Positions 40,948 through 49,990 are shown, numbered from the stretch's first letter. The stretch is 64,000 bases of DNA from Parahalioglobus pacificus (GCF_014652275.1 NZ_BMYM01000004.1:21382-85381); one strand, 5' to 3'. Program-made: numbers and translations. Notes: generated from the sequence alone by a model not told the origin.

Positions 40948-41949
40948 ATGCCTTCAAAGAGACGCGGTCCCGAAGAATTCTCGATGTCCTTTCTGGACGT
41001 TATCTGCTGCGGCTTTGGCGCCGTTATTCTGCTGTTGATGATTACAAAGACGGTACAGCCACAGATCATCGAAGCGTCTACCGTTAATCTTGAGGGCTTG
41101 GTGGCCGAACTGCAGGAGCAGGTGTTCGAAATACGCGGCGAAACCCGCATCCTGAACCGCGACCTCAATGCCAAGAACGAGCAGTTGTCAGAATACGATC
41201 AGAAGATCGCGATCCTGAGGGGCCAACTGGCCAGCGCCAAATCGCGCTACGACAGCATTCAGGTAGAAAGAAACAGCAACGACATCATTACCGAACAACT
41301 GGCTATCGCGCGACAATCGCTCACTGACGAAATGAAGCGACTGCTGGGCGACCAATATCAGTCCAAGAATAATTTGATCGGCGGCATACCCGTTGATAGC
41401 GAATACATCATTTTCATCATCGACACGTCGGGCTCCATGTTCTCCTACAGCTGGGAACGGATGATGGAAGAACTGGAGGCTACGCTGAGCATTTACCCCG
41501 AGGTCAAAGGCATCCAGATCATGAACGATATGGGGCAGTACATGTTCAGCCGTTATCGCAACCAGTGGATTCCCGATACCCCCGGACGGCGCAATGTATT
41601 GATGCAGAACCTGCGTAATTGGAACGTGTTCTCCAATTCCAGCCCCGTTGAAGGGATCACAGCGGCGATTCGCACCTTCTATGACCCCAACAAAAACATC
41701 AGTATCTATGTGTTTGGCGATGAGTTCACCGGCAACTCCATACAGCAGGTGGTCACCACCGTTGACCGTCTTAACCGCGAGAACGCCAGCGGCCAGCGCC
41801 GGGTGCGCATCCACGCCGTAGGCTTCCCCGTACAATTCATCAGGGCACCCCATCTGCAAACCACGGGGATTCGCTTTGCTACACTGATGCGAGAACTGAC
41901 GTATCGCAATGGAGGGACCTTTGTCGGGCTTAATGACTTCCGTCCCTAG
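40948..41949 (+). CDS. Cluster gene 10: second membrane VWA protein with MotB/ExbD-like N-terminus
   Basis: 333 residues, paralogous in plan to gene 9. Start EEFSMSFLDVICCGFGAVIL, again with Asp near the beginning of the helix, then LLMITK. A coiled coil (about 45-130) is followed by a VWA domain with DTSGSM and a later Asp (VFGDEFTG), though the middle Thr position is less clear. The two VWA proteins could form a heterodimer in the channel. It overlaps gene 11 by 17 bp. Confidence 0.87.
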   Translation: MPSKRRGPEEFSMSFLDVICCGFGAVILLLMITKTVQPQIIEASTVNLEGLVAELQEQVFEIRGETRILNRDLNAKNEQLSEYDQKIAILRGQLASAKSRYDSIQVERNSNDIITEQLAIARQSLTDEMKRLLGDQYQSKNNLIGGIPVDSEYIIFIIDTSGSMFSYSWERMMEELEATLSIYPEVKGIQIMNDMGQYMFSRYRNQWIPDTPGRRNVLMQNLRNWNVFSNSSPVEGITAAIRTFYDPNKNISIYVFGDEFTGNSIQQVVTTVDRLNRENASGQRRVRIHAVGFPVQFIRAPHLQTTGIRFATLMRELTYRNGGTFVGLNDFRP

Positions 41950-42640
41950 ACGACGGACACGGTTGCGAGGGTTGAAAACCCTCGCCATGCTGGCGGTAGT
42001 AATATTGCTGGGTGCCTGCAGCACCCAGAAGGTAGTCGTGAGTGGGAATTTCCCCGAACCGCTGATATCGCCCATGCCGCTGACCATTGGGGTCTGGTAT
42101 GAAGACGCTTTCCTGAACCATGAATTCTTCGACGAGGCCTCCGGTCGCGCTGAGCCCTCGTGGCTGGTGCGCACCGGAGAAGCCCAGGTTCAAATGTGGG
42201 ATACCGTGCTGGACAGCATGTTCGTCAATTTTGTGCATATGAAGAACAAGCCTGGCGAAGGCGAATTGAACCAGGTGGTGGATGCCGTGCTTATCCCGCG
42301 TGTGGATGAACTGCAATACGCCATTCCACAGCACACCAACGTGAAAGTGTATGAGATCTGGATGCGCTATCACTTTGACCTGGTGAACAACGCCGGCGAA
42401 CCCATTACCGATTGGACGATGAGCGCCTACGGCAAAACACCGACGGCATTCCTGCGCAGCGATACCGATGCGGTGAACCTGGCAGCGGTGGTAGCGCTGC
42501 GCGATGCGGGCGCCAACTTCGCGGTGAACTTCACCCGCGTTCCCGGCGTCCGGGATTGGCTGGTCGAGAGAGGCAGGGTCAGCGCAGCGGCAACGGGCAG
42601 CCAGACTATCGGCACTGAGATAGAGGCCGCACAGCCATGA
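41933..42640 (+). CDS. Cluster gene 11: lipoprotein
   Basis: 235 residues from ATG 41933, which lies inside gene 10. Lipobox LGAC (AVVILLGACSTQ). The mature chain has an alpha/beta look (PLTIGVWYEDAFLNHEFFDEA, VQMWDTVLDSMFVNFVHM, VYEIWMRYHFDLVNNAGEPI). Not recognised; outer-membrane lipoprotein expected. The next gene starts 4 bp before its end. Confidence 0.8.
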   Translation: MTSVPRRRTRLRGLKTLAMLAVVILLGACSTQKVVVSGNFPEPLISPMPLTIGVWYEDAFLNHEFFDEASGRAEPSWLVRTGEAQVQMWDTVLDSMFVNFVHMKNKPGEGELNQVVDAVLIPRVDELQYAIPQHTNVKVYEIWMRYHFDLVNNAGEPITDWTMSAYGKTPTAFLRSDTDAVNLAAVVALRDAGANFAVNFTRVPGVRDWLVERGRVSAAATGSQTIGTEIEAAQP

Positions 42641-43299
42641 CAGTTATTCGAACAGCCAGCTTTGTCGTGATCGCAGCACTACTAACCGGTTGTGTCACAT
42701 CCACCGTTGATGAAATGGTCTTTAACGAGCCAACCGAGGGCATCGGCGACGCGACCGTGGTTATCCTGGGACGTCGCCACGCCAGCGACTACGAGACGGA
42801 ACCTGATTTCATCGATTGCGTGGGCAAGCATATTGAAGCCCGCGATAGCAGTATCGATGTGATCGGCGAGCTCGAGTTTCTTAATCAACTTTACCCATGG
42901 TTTGAGCCGCGCACCGCGCCGCTGCGCCCGCAGGATATCGACAAGCTAATGGCGCAGCCCCCGGTTGCCGCCAGAATGGCCGCACTAAAAACAGAGTACA
43001 TGATCTGGATTGACGGCAGCACAGTGCGAACAAACTCAGCGGGCTCAATGACCTGCGGTATCGGTCCCGGTGGCGCAGGCTGCTTTGGCTTTGGTACCTG
43101 GGGCAACGATTCCGACTACGAAGCCACCATCTGGGACTTCACAGACAAAGCCGAAGTGGGTCGCGTGAATACCAGTGCCAGCGGCCAGTCCTACATGCCA
43201 GCGGTAGTTGTACCCATTCCCATTATTGCCCCCGTTCAGGGCACGGCCTGCGACGGCCTGGGTGACCAACTGCTCGAGTTTCTGTCCAGCGAGTATTGA
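42637..43299 (+). CDS. Cluster gene 12: lipoprotein
   Basis: 220 residues. Signal with lipobox LTGC (VIAALLTGCVTS). Residues about 35-75 (DATVVILGRRHASDYETEPDF) and a Gly/Cys-rich patch (MTCGIGPGGAGCFGFGTWG) are the most distinct parts; four Cys in the mature chain could form disulfides. Not recognised. Overlaps gene 11 by 4 bp, and its stop is 2 bp before gene 13. Confidence 0.78.
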   Translation: MTVIRTASFVVIAALLTGCVTSTVDEMVFNEPTEGIGDATVVILGRRHASDYETEPDFIDCVGKHIEARDSSIDVIGELEFLNQLYPWFEPRTAPLRPQDIDKLMAQPPVAARMAALKTEYMIWIDGSTVRTNSAGSMTCGIGPGGAGCFGFGTWGNDSDYEATIWDFTDKAEVGRVNTSASGQSYMPAVVVPIPIIAPVQGTACDGLGDQLLEFLSSEY

Positions 43300-43301
43300 A
43301 C

Positions 43302-44684
43302 ATGCGACGTCCGTTACAGTTGTGGTCGGCGGTGTGCTTGCTGCTGGCTTTCGCCGTGTCACCGGCCCACGCCGGCGTTGGCGAAGAAATGTATGCCAAG
43401 TTTCAGGCCGATGGCGCCTTCTATGATGACCCGGAGTTACAGGCGTATATCGATCGTATTGGCCAACGCCTTGTGGCCAACAGCGATATGCCCAAAAAGA
43501 CCTTTACCTTTTCGGTCTTGGACTCACCGGACATTAACGCCTTCGCCACGCCTGGCGGCTTTATTTACATTAACCGCGGCTTAATGGCCTATTTGGATAA
43601 CGAAGCTGAGTTAGCTGGCGTGCTCGCACACGAGATTGGTCATGTAACCGGCAGGCATCACGGCCGGCGCCAAACCGCGGGCGTCACCAACAAAATTCTG
43701 TCAACCACGGTTGGCATACTCACGGGCAGTCGCGACGTCATGGACGCCAGCTCCATGTATGGCGCCGAACTGATCAGTGGCTTTGGCCGCGATATGGAAT
43801 TGGAAGCAGACGGGCTAGGCGCAGAGTACATGCACAAAAGCGGTTACGATGTAGACGCGCTGCTTGAGGTCATCGGTGTTCTGAAAGATCAGGAACAGTT
43901 TCAACGGGTAAAGGCCAGAGAGACTGGTCGACCGGTGAAGACCTATCACGGGCTGTATGCCACCCACCCCCGCAACGACAAGCGTCTGCAAACCGTGGTT
44001 CGTGCGGCCAACGATCTGGACCAGTCAGAGTACATTGAGAACCCGGAGCAACCCGGCGAGTTTCGTCGCCACATCAATGGGCTGGTCTGGGGCGCCAGTG
44101 TTCAGGGGCAGTCTGATCCTGACCGCTACTATCACAATAAGTTGGGCTTCACGTTCAAGCACCCACCCGGCTGGACGGTAGACGCCGGTTCAAGAGCCAT
44201 TACGACACGGGCGGCGGACAATAGCGCAAGCCTAGCAATCACACTCAAACGACGTGATCGCAACGCGTCACCCCAATCGGTGCTTGAGGGGGGAGCCGCT
44301 GGTAATCTCAGCCAGGCCGAGGCGCTGGAACAATATGGCTTGGAAGGCTACACCGCTGTGGCTTCCAGTGGTGGCACCGACAAGCGACTCGCGGTGATCG
44401 ACTACAACTACACCTACCTGTTCGAAGGCAGCGCGGCCAGTTTCACGGCTGCGGATGCTGATCTGAAGTCGATTATAGAAAGCTTTCGCCCTATGCAGGA
44501 CCGGGAAAAGCGTGAGGGAAGGCCACAATACGTGCGCTATTTGCAGGTGCCCAGAGGAGCAACCCTCGCCAGCCTCGCATCTAGCCTGCGCGTGCCCGAT
44601 GCTGAGGCGCAATTAAGACTGATCAATGGATTTTATCCGCGGGGTGAGCCCCGCACCGGTGATTGGATTAAGGTCATTCAATAG
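43302..44684 (+). CDS. Cluster gene 13: exported M48-family metalloprotease with LysM-like tail
   Basis: 460 residues. Signal peptide (LWSAVCLLLAFAVSPAHA). Zn-binding HEIGH near residue 110 and third ligand Glu in ELEADGLGAEYM, with FATPGGFIYINRGLMAYLDNEAELAG typical of Loiside/BepA-type M48 proteases. The C-terminal about 45 residues (LQVPRGATLASLASSLRVPD, LINGFYPRGEPRTGDWIKVI) resemble a LysM-like domain. A periplasmic protease that may mature or clear other cluster proteins. TTG six bases upstream is a possible alternative start. Confidence 0.9.
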   Translation: MRRPLQLWSAVCLLLAFAVSPAHAGVGEEMYAKFQADGAFYDDPELQAYIDRIGQRLVANSDMPKKTFTFSVLDSPDINAFATPGGFIYINRGLMAYLDNEAELAGVLAHEIGHVTGRHHGRRQTAGVTNKILSTTVGILTGSRDVMDASSMYGAELISGFGRDMELEADGLGAEYMHKSGYDVDALLEVIGVLKDQEQFQRVKARETGRPVKTYHGLYATHPRNDKRLQTVVRAANDLDQSEYIENPEQPGEFRRHINGLVWGASVQGQSDPDRYYHNKLGFTFKHPPGWTVDAGSRAITTRAADNSASLAITLKRRDRNASPQSVLEGGAAGNLSQAEALEQYGLEGYTAVASSGGTDKRLAVIDYNYTYLFEGSAASFTAADADLKSIIESFRPMQDREKREGRPQYVRYLQVPRGATLASLASSLRVPDAEAQLRLINGFYPRGEPRTGDWIKVIQ

Positions 44685-44744
44685 CCGCGCCATGCGCTGT
44701 AAATAGGTACAATGCGGCTTGATTGTTGCCAATAACTCCCACGC

Positions 44745-45350
44745 ATGCTGTCTAAACTGCCCCTGTTCCTTACCTTCAATGTCGCCCTTGCCCTCACCAT
44801 TGGGACTTGGTCACCACTGTCCAGCGCTAAACCCGCCTTCGATTGCAGCAAAGCCGACAGTGACGTCGAAACCCTGATCTGTGAAGACGGCGACCTTCAG
44901 GAGTTGGACAGACGCCTGGCAAAAACCTGGGCGCAGGCCACGGCCAATTGGCCCCCCGAAGTAACCGCTGAGCAGCGCGCCATCCAGCGCGGCTGGATTA
45001 AGGGGCGCAATGATTGCTGGAAGGCAGAGGACATGAAGGAATGCGTCACCTTCGCCTACGATAGCCGGTTAGTGGAGTTGTCTATTACCGCAGGATTGGT
45101 GGAAGCGCCGGATTACCAAAGCGTAAGCTGCGACGACGACTACACGGGCCCGTTCACAGCGGTTTTTTACAACACACTGTCACCCCGGGCCGCCGTCTTC
45201 ACGCGGGGTAATGATCAGGTGATCGCACTGGCACAACCGGTTGCCAGCGGGATGCACTACGTCGGCGACGGTGTGGATTTCAGAGGCAAGGGCTCAGAGG
45301 GCACGTTCGATTGGTTCGGCAAGAGCCTCACCTGCCAAATCACCCCCTGA
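44745..45350 (+). CDS. Exported lysozyme-inhibitor-like fusion: LprI-type plus MliC-type domains
   Basis: 201 residues. Signal peptide (VALALTIGTWSPLSSA). Residues about 33-105 match the LprI/DUF1311 pattern: FDCSKADSDVETLICEDGDLQELDRRLAKTW and a second Cys pair. The C-terminal about 80 residues (SVSCDDDYTGPFTAVFYNT, AVASGMHY... WFGKSLTCQI) resemble MliC-type lysozyme inhibitors. Likely periplasmic protection from c-type lysozyme; activity is not shown. Downstream of the 13-gene cluster but separated by 60 bp. Confidence 0.8.
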   Translation: MLSKLPLFLTFNVALALTIGTWSPLSSAKPAFDCSKADSDVETLICEDGDLQELDRRLAKTWAQATANWPPEVTAEQRAIQRGWIKGRNDCWKAEDMKECVTFAYDSRLVELSITAGLVEAPDYQSVSCDDDYTGPFTAVFYNTLSPRAAVFTRGNDQVIALAQPVASGMHYVGDGVDFRGKGSEGTFDWFGKSLTCQITP

Positions 45351-45360
45351 GAACAAGCTT

Positions 45361-46590
45361 TTACCTCGGGTGCAACACGACCTGCATATTCGTGTAGCCC
45401 ATCACGAAATTAGACTCAACGCGTTCGGGCTCAGACACCACTTCGATATCTGAGAAGCACGCCAGCAGCTCTTCCCACAGTATGCGCAGCTGCATTTCTG
45501 CCAGCCTGTTGCCCATGCATCGGTGAATCCCAAAGCCAAAAGACATGTGCTGGCGCGCCCGTGCACGGTCGATGATGAATTCGTTGGGGTTTTCGATGAC
45601 CTCTTCATCCCGGTTACCCGAGACATACCACATCACCACCTTGTCGCCGGCCTTAATGGTTTTACCGCCCACTTCCACATCGCAGGTGGCCACGCGCCGC
45701 ATATGGGCGAGCGGGGTCTGCCAGCGGATAACCTCCGACACCATATTGGGAATCAAGCTGTGATCGGCCTTGAGTTTGGCGAACTGGTCAGGGTTCTGGT
45801 TTAGCGCATAGACGCCACCGGTCATTGAATTGCGGGTGGTGTCATTACCGCCCACGATCAGCAGTATCAGATTGCCCAAATATTCCAGCGGCTCCATGTT
45901 CCGGGTGGACGGGTTGTGCGTCAGCAGTGAGATGAAGTCCATCTCCGGTGGCGCATTCACCCGTTGATTCCATACCTCGGTGAAGTAAGCCAGACACTCC
46001 TGCAGGCCAGCCATGCGCTCTTCTTCTGTGACTGCACTGAAGCCCACTGACGGGCTGCTTGTGGCTACGTCCGACCACTGGGTGAGCTTGCGTCGGTCGT
46101 CCTGTGGAATACCAAACAAGGTCGCCAGCATGCGTCCGGTTAACTCGATGGAGACCGTATCCACCCAATCAAAGGGTTGACCCACCGGCAGACTCTCTAC
46201 GACCTCCTGCACTCTGGCGCGGATAAGGCGCTCCCACTCCTGCAACTGCTTGGGTGCTACTGCGGGCGATACAACCGCGCGCTGGTCATCATGCTTTGGC
46301 GCATCCATGGCGATAAACATGGGTGGCTCGAAGTCGATCTGGGAATCACCAATCACGATGGTCGGTTCTGAGGAAAACTGTTCGTGGTGTGAGTCCACGT
46401 ACATGATGTCCTTGAAGCGAGTGATCGACCAATAGGGACCAAACTCCTCAGAATCTACCCAGTGAACCGGGTCTTCCTTGCGCAATCGCTCGAAGTAGGC
46501 CCAATGCTGGCCGGTGCGAAAAAGCTCGGCACGACTGGGGTCCAGCTTATCCAAAGGCAGTGAATAAGGATCGGGCAGGGGTGCATTCAT
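45361..46590 (-). CDS. CYP153-type cytochrome P450
   Basis: 409 residues. Class I bacterial P450 with I-helix GGNDTTRN, ExxR (SEVIRWQ), and heme loop FGFGIHRCMGNRLAEMQ. The segment MTGGVYALNQNP and the sequence RWQTPLAHMRRVATCDVEVGG are characteristic of CYP153 medium-chain alkane/fatty acid terminal hydroxylases. It needs ferredoxin (encoded upstream at 46830) and a ferredoxin reductase not seen here. ATG at 46590 (MNAPLPDPY) is chosen. Substrate is inferred from family only. Confidence 0.92.
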   Translation of the reverse strand: MNAPLPDPYSLPLDKLDPSRAELFRTGQHWAYFERLRKEDPVHWVDSEEFGPYWSITRFKDIMYVDSHHEQFSSEPTIVIGDSQIDFEPPMFIAMDAPKHDDQRAVVSPAVAPKQLQEWERLIRARVQEVVESLPVGQPFDWVDTVSIELTGRMLATLFGIPQDDRRKLTQWSDVATSSPSVGFSAVTEEERMAGLQECLAYFTEVWNQRVNAPPEMDFISLLTHNPSTRNMEPLEYLGNLILLIVGGNDTTRNSMTGGVYALNQNPDQFAKLKADHSLIPNMVSEVIRWQTPLAHMRRVATCDVEVGGKTIKAGDKVVMWYVSGNRDEEVIENPNEFIIDRARARQHMSFGFGIHRCMGNRLAEMQLRILWEELLACFSDIEVVSEPERVESNFVMGYTNMQVVLHPR

Positions 46591-46643
46591 AACTAATCCC
46601 TCAGTTTCAGCCAACATCCTGTCGACTCTCGCTACAAGCGTCC

Positions 46644-46660
46644 CACCCGCGATACGGGTG
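46644..46660. promoter_or_regulatory. Inverted repeat upstream of the P450 gene
   Basis: CACCCG-CGATA-CGGGTG, perfect 6-bp arms, 54 bp before the P450 start. Possible operator or leader hairpin in the 239-bp gap between ferredoxin and P450; a second short hairpin (GCACTC/GAGTGC) is at 46786-46801 downstream of ferredoxin. No other gene is seen in the gap. Confidence 0.35.
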
Positions 46661-46829
46661 CGACAAGTTAGGGACGGGCGTGCTGCACGACTACGCCGCG
46701 CCCACTGTGTGTTTCGGCCTATTTATTGTTGTTAGGGCCGTTGATATTTGTTCCGCCGGGGGCTTTGTATCCTCGGCAGGTGACCGCACTCTTGGGAGTG
46801 CAGTCACTCTCCATGAGGATTTTCCTCGC

Positions 46830-47150
46830 TTAGTGCTGCGACTCCGGCATGCGTACACGCAAGCCGTCCATGCTGTCATCCACCGTGATCTGGCAGGACA
46901 GGCGACTGGTATCTGTCACGCCCTCTGCCAACTGAAGCATGCTGACTTCCATGGGGTCTGCAACGCCGGTTTTGCTGGCCCAGTCCGATTCAACGAATAC
47001 ATGGCAAGTGGCACAGGCACAGCCACCTCCGCAGTCTGCATCGATTCCCGGAACGCCGTTGTTAACGGCCGCCAGCATCAGGCTGTCGCCGTCTCTTGCA
47101 TCTACAGTGTGTTCGGTGCCATCGAATGCGATGAAGGTTACCTGGGGCAC
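46830..47150 (-). CDS. 2Fe-2S ferredoxin (P450 partner type)
   Basis: 106 residues with the adrenodoxin/putidaredoxin-like cysteine set: DCGGGCACATCH (three Cys) and a fourth in RLSCQITV. It is upstream of the P450 on the same strand, as in many CYP153 loci, so it is the likely electron donor. No reductase is adjacent. Confidence 0.93.
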   Translation of the reverse strand: MPQVTFIAFDGTEHTVDARDGDSLMLAAVNNGVPGIDADCGGGCACATCHVFVESDWASKTGVADPMEVSMLQLAEGVTDTSRLSCQITVDDSMDGLRVRMPESQH

Positions 47151-47227
47151 AGCGGGCTCCTTGTTATTTGATTAGTTAAAGAGTTTAGCCAAACCTTGGC
47201 CGCTTGTATTGTCAAAATACGTTCGTC

Positions 47228-47548
47228 TCAACCCTGTTGATGTGCTTTGTCCTGCACCAGAATCCAGGGCGCAGCGACAACCGCCCACACGCTGGCGTCG
47301 TCCTCTATCCAGGCCTTTGCCTCATCATCACTGACGGGGGCAATATCACCAGCGGCTATCCAGGTTTCAAAGGCAGTTGTGTTATCCAGCCCCAGCTGGA
47401 CGGCCACTTCAACAAGGTCCAATGTGGTGGCAATTCGAATCACGTTGCCATGCGCATAATATGTCTGCAGTTCCGTCCAGGGTATGCGGGCAGTCTGGCC
47501 CAGATATTCCTTGCGCATTAGCGATTCGCGGTCGCCCTCCTCAGCCAT
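47228..47548 (-). CDS. DUF2288 family protein
   Basis: 106 residues matching DUF2288: QTARIPWTELQTYYAHGNVI, LDLVEVAVQLGLDNTTAFETW, and WAVVAAPWILVQDK. Function unknown. It overlaps the end of the MBL gene by 8 bp and is likely in its operon. Confidence 0.9.
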   Translation of the reverse strand: MAEEGDRESLMRKEYLGQTARIPWTELQTYYAHGNVIRIATTLDLVEVAVQLGLDNTTAFETWIAAGDIAPVSDDEAKAWIEDDASVWAVVAAPWILVQDKAHQQG

Positions 47549-48191
47549 AGCGGGAGTCCGCCACGAAGGGGTTGCTCAGGCGCTCCTGGCCAAAGGTTGA
47601 GGTGGGGCCGTGCCCGGGGATAAAGGTGATGTCATCACCCAACGGAAATAACTTCTGGCGAATGGAGTCCACCAGCGCCTGGTGGTCCCCCATGGGAAAG
47701 TCAGTGCGACCGATGGAGCCCTGGAAGATCACATCTCCCACCCAGGCTACCTTTTGCTCGGGGTACAGGAAGACGACATGGCCGGGGGTATGGCCCGGAC
47801 AGTGAAATACCTGCAGCGTTTGGGCGCCAACAGTCACGGTATCGCCGTCTTCCAACCAACGGTCTGGTACAAAAGCCTCGGCGCGGGGAAAGCCGGCCAT
47901 TTCACACCATTCAGGCAGCTTGGCAATCCAGAAATCGTCCGCTTTCTGGGGCCCCTCGATGGGCACAGACAGCGATTGGCGCAGCACATCTGCGGCCGCA
48001 CAGTGATCCATATGTCCATGCGTGAGGATGATCTTCTCAACGGTCGCATCCATCTGGTGTACCGCATCTTCGAGCTTGTCGACATCACCCCCGGGGTCAA
48101 CGATGGCCGCTTTACCCGTTTCCTGACACTTAATGATCGAGCAATTCTGCTGGTAGGCCGTCACCGGCACTACCGAAACTTGTATGGTCAT
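47541..48191 (-). CDS. MBL-fold metallohydrolase (YcbL/glyoxalase II-like)
   Basis: 216 residues. The zinc motif THGHMDHC and later His ligands in CPGHTPGHVVF and GHGPTSTF are visible, plus Asp in WVGDVIFQGSIGRTDF. Similar to YcbL-type glyoxalase II-like hydrolases. Substrate not known. Five bases after the symporter stop, so co-transcribed. Confidence 0.92.
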   Translation of the reverse strand: MTIQVSVVPVTAYQQNCSIIKCQETGKAAIVDPGGDVDKLEDAVHQMDATVEKIILTHGHMDHCAAADVLRQSLSVPIEGPQKADDFWIAKLPEWCEMAGFPRAEAFVPDRWLEDGDTVTVGAQTLQVFHCPGHTPGHVVFLYPEQKVAWVGDVIFQGSIGRTDFPMGDHQALVDSIRQKLFPLGDDITFIPGHGPTSTFGQERLSNPFVADSRYG

Positions 48192-48196
48192 TTCAA

Positions 48197-49510
48197 TCAG
48201 GCGGCCGAGGCAGGCCGCTCCTCTTCATCCAGATCGGGATTTACATCAGCGTTGGGATCCAGGAAAACACGCTCGTCAAAGTGGTTCTCACTCTTGCCGA
48301 CGATGACGGAAACCGTAGCATCACCCGTCACATTGACTGCGGTGCGTACCATATCCAATAAACGGTCAACGCCGATAATCAGCGCAATACCTTCAACCGG
48401 CAGTCCGGCCTGTTCCAGCACCAGGGCAAGGGTAATGAGGCCTACGCCGGGTACGGCAGCGGTACCAATCGAGGCCAGGGTCGCCGTGAGGATTACCGTA
48501 ATAAACGCGGTCAGGGACAAGTCGATGCCGTATACCTGGGCAATAAATACCGTGGCTACGCCCTGCATGATGGCCGTGCCGTCCATATTAATGGTGGCAC
48601 CCAGTGGGATCGTGAAGCCCGCCACTGAGTTGTCGACGCCCAGACGGCGCTCAACCGTGCGCAGCATGACGGGCAATGTGGCACCCGAGGATGCGGTACT
48701 GAAAGCAAACGCCCAGACTGAACGGATCTTGGAGATCATCATCGCTGGAGACAGGCCCGCAAAAACACGCAGCAACAAGCTATAGACAACAAGGCCGTGG
48801 AACAGCAGCACTGCCAATACTGTGAAGAAATAGACAGCGAGATCCAGAATGGCGCCAATACCCATGGTCGCGAACAACTTGGCCAGTAGCGCGAACACAC
48901 CGTAGGGCGCCAATGCCATCAGGATGCCGACCATCTTCATCACCACCGCTTCCATATCCCGGAAGAATGCCGCTATGCGCCTGCCCGGCTCACCAGCATG
49001 TGAGATGGCGTAGCCAAACAGCAGCGCGAACACAATGATTTGCAGCATCTTGCCATCGGCCATTGCCTTAACAGGGTTAGACGGGAAAATATCAACCAGC
49101 ACATCAATCAAAGGCGGCGGCACGGACGCCTGGAAGCTTGCGTCAGACTGCAGCGAAACGTGTGTTCCCGGGCCAACAAGCACCGCGAATACCAATGCTG
49201 TGCTGACTGCAATTGCCGTAGTTGCCAGGTAAAAACCCAAGGTCTTTACGGCAATTGGGCCCATCCGAGCGCTGTCGCCCAGTGAGCTGGAGCCGCAGAT
49301 AAGCGATACCAGCACCAGCGGGACTACGAGCAGCTTCAGCGAGGCCACAAAAACTCGCCCCACGAGCTCAAACAGTCCCGATACCAGGTACTCATCAATC
49401 AACATACGGAAGGTGTCTGAAATCCCAGTGCTGTGCAGCAGCAGGTTTATCAGGGACCCCAGCAGAATGCCGCCAACCATGGCGACCAGGATTCGATTGG
49501 TGAGTGTCAT
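48197..49510 (-). CDS. Dicarboxylate/amino acid:cation symporter (DAACS family)
   Basis: 437-residue inner-membrane secondary transporter. Family signatures are AFSTASSGATLPVMLRT and GATINMDGTAIMQGVATVFIAQ; several helices and two reentrant loops are evident. Likely takes up glutamate or C4-dicarboxylates with Na+ or H+. The C-terminus is acidic and Glu/Asp-rich. First gene of a three-gene operon. Confidence 0.93.
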   Translation of the reverse strand: MTLTNRILVAMVGGILLGSLINLLLHSTGISDTFRMLIDEYLVSGLFELVGRVFVASLKLLVVPLVLVSLICGSSSLGDSARMGPIAVKTLGFYLATTAIAVSTALVFAVLVGPGTHVSLQSDASFQASVPPPLIDVLVDIFPSNPVKAMADGKMLQIIVFALLFGYAISHAGEPGRRIAAFFRDMEAVVMKMVGILMALAPYGVFALLAKLFATMGIGAILDLAVYFFTVLAVLLFHGLVVYSLLLRVFAGLSPAMMISKIRSVWAFAFSTASSGATLPVMLRTVERRLGVDNSVAGFTIPLGATINMDGTAIMQGVATVFIAQVYGIDLSLTAFITVILTATLASIGTAAVPGVGLITLALVLEQAGLPVEGIALIIGVDRLLDMVRTAVNVTGDATVSVIVGKSENHFDERVFLDPNADVNPDLDEEERPASAA

Positions 49511-49593
49511 GCGGTTCTCAATTATGGGTTGTCGTTGCGGGCGCGCGAACTCTAGCGCAGCGCGTACGGGGACTCAATGCACTAGGCTCACGA

Positions 49594-49839
49594 TCAGCCT
49601 TGAGGGCACTGGCCATCGACGTAAGCGACCACCTGATCATCCGCACAGGCATTGCAGGCCGAGGCGTATTCTGCGGTGGCACCGGAATCCCGAGTGGCAC
49701 ACACGGGCGCATAAATCATGGTGCACACTTGTGGGCGCGGCGTTTCGCATTGGCTCAAGCTGGACTCAGCGACAGGCGTTTTGCTTGCGCAGGCGCTGAC
49801 GAGTCCAACTGCCGCTATCACCATGACGTGTCTGATCAT
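49594..49839 (-). CDS. Small lipoprotein with Kazal-like inhibitor domain
   Basis: 81 residues. Lipobox VSAC (AAVGLVSACASK). Mature part has six Cys in a Kazal-type pattern: CTMIYAPVC (7 residues between), then CNAC, ending QC. Kazal domains usually inhibit serine proteases; here it could protect the envelope. Prediction from spacing only. Confidence 0.78.
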   Translation of the reverse strand: MIRHVMVIAAVGLVSACASKTPVAESSLSQCETPRPQVCTMIYAPVCATRDSGATAEYASACNACADDQVVAYVDGQCPQG

Positions 49840-49990
49840 TCCCTGCTTTCCTTGTGGTTAGAGGCCGTAAGACTAGCACTCTTGCCCGCCCTACGCAGTA
49901 AAGCAGCGCCGGAGCGCCCCGCTTGAACTTTTCGACTATTTCCCCAAAATTGACAATAAAACCGCGTATCAGTTCGACAGGGTCGAAAGT

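Noticed and set aside
37764..41949. Zorya-type defence (MotA-like plus ion-channel partner)
   Set aside because: No ZorC, ZorD or ZorE helicase or nuclease is present, and the partners carry VWA rather than the ZorB domain.
41188..42174. 328-codon minus-strand frame opposite cluster genes 10 and 11
   Set aside because: The plus-strand genes have a VWA domain and a lipobox; the antisense frame has no recognisable sequence and no start signal.
46618..46829. Small gene between ferredoxin and P450
   Set aside because: No frame with a start and a ribosome binding site; only two hairpins.
47682..48785. 367-codon plus-strand frame opposite the MBL and symporter genes
   Set aside because: Both minus-strand genes have clear family motifs; the frame is a codon-bias shadow.
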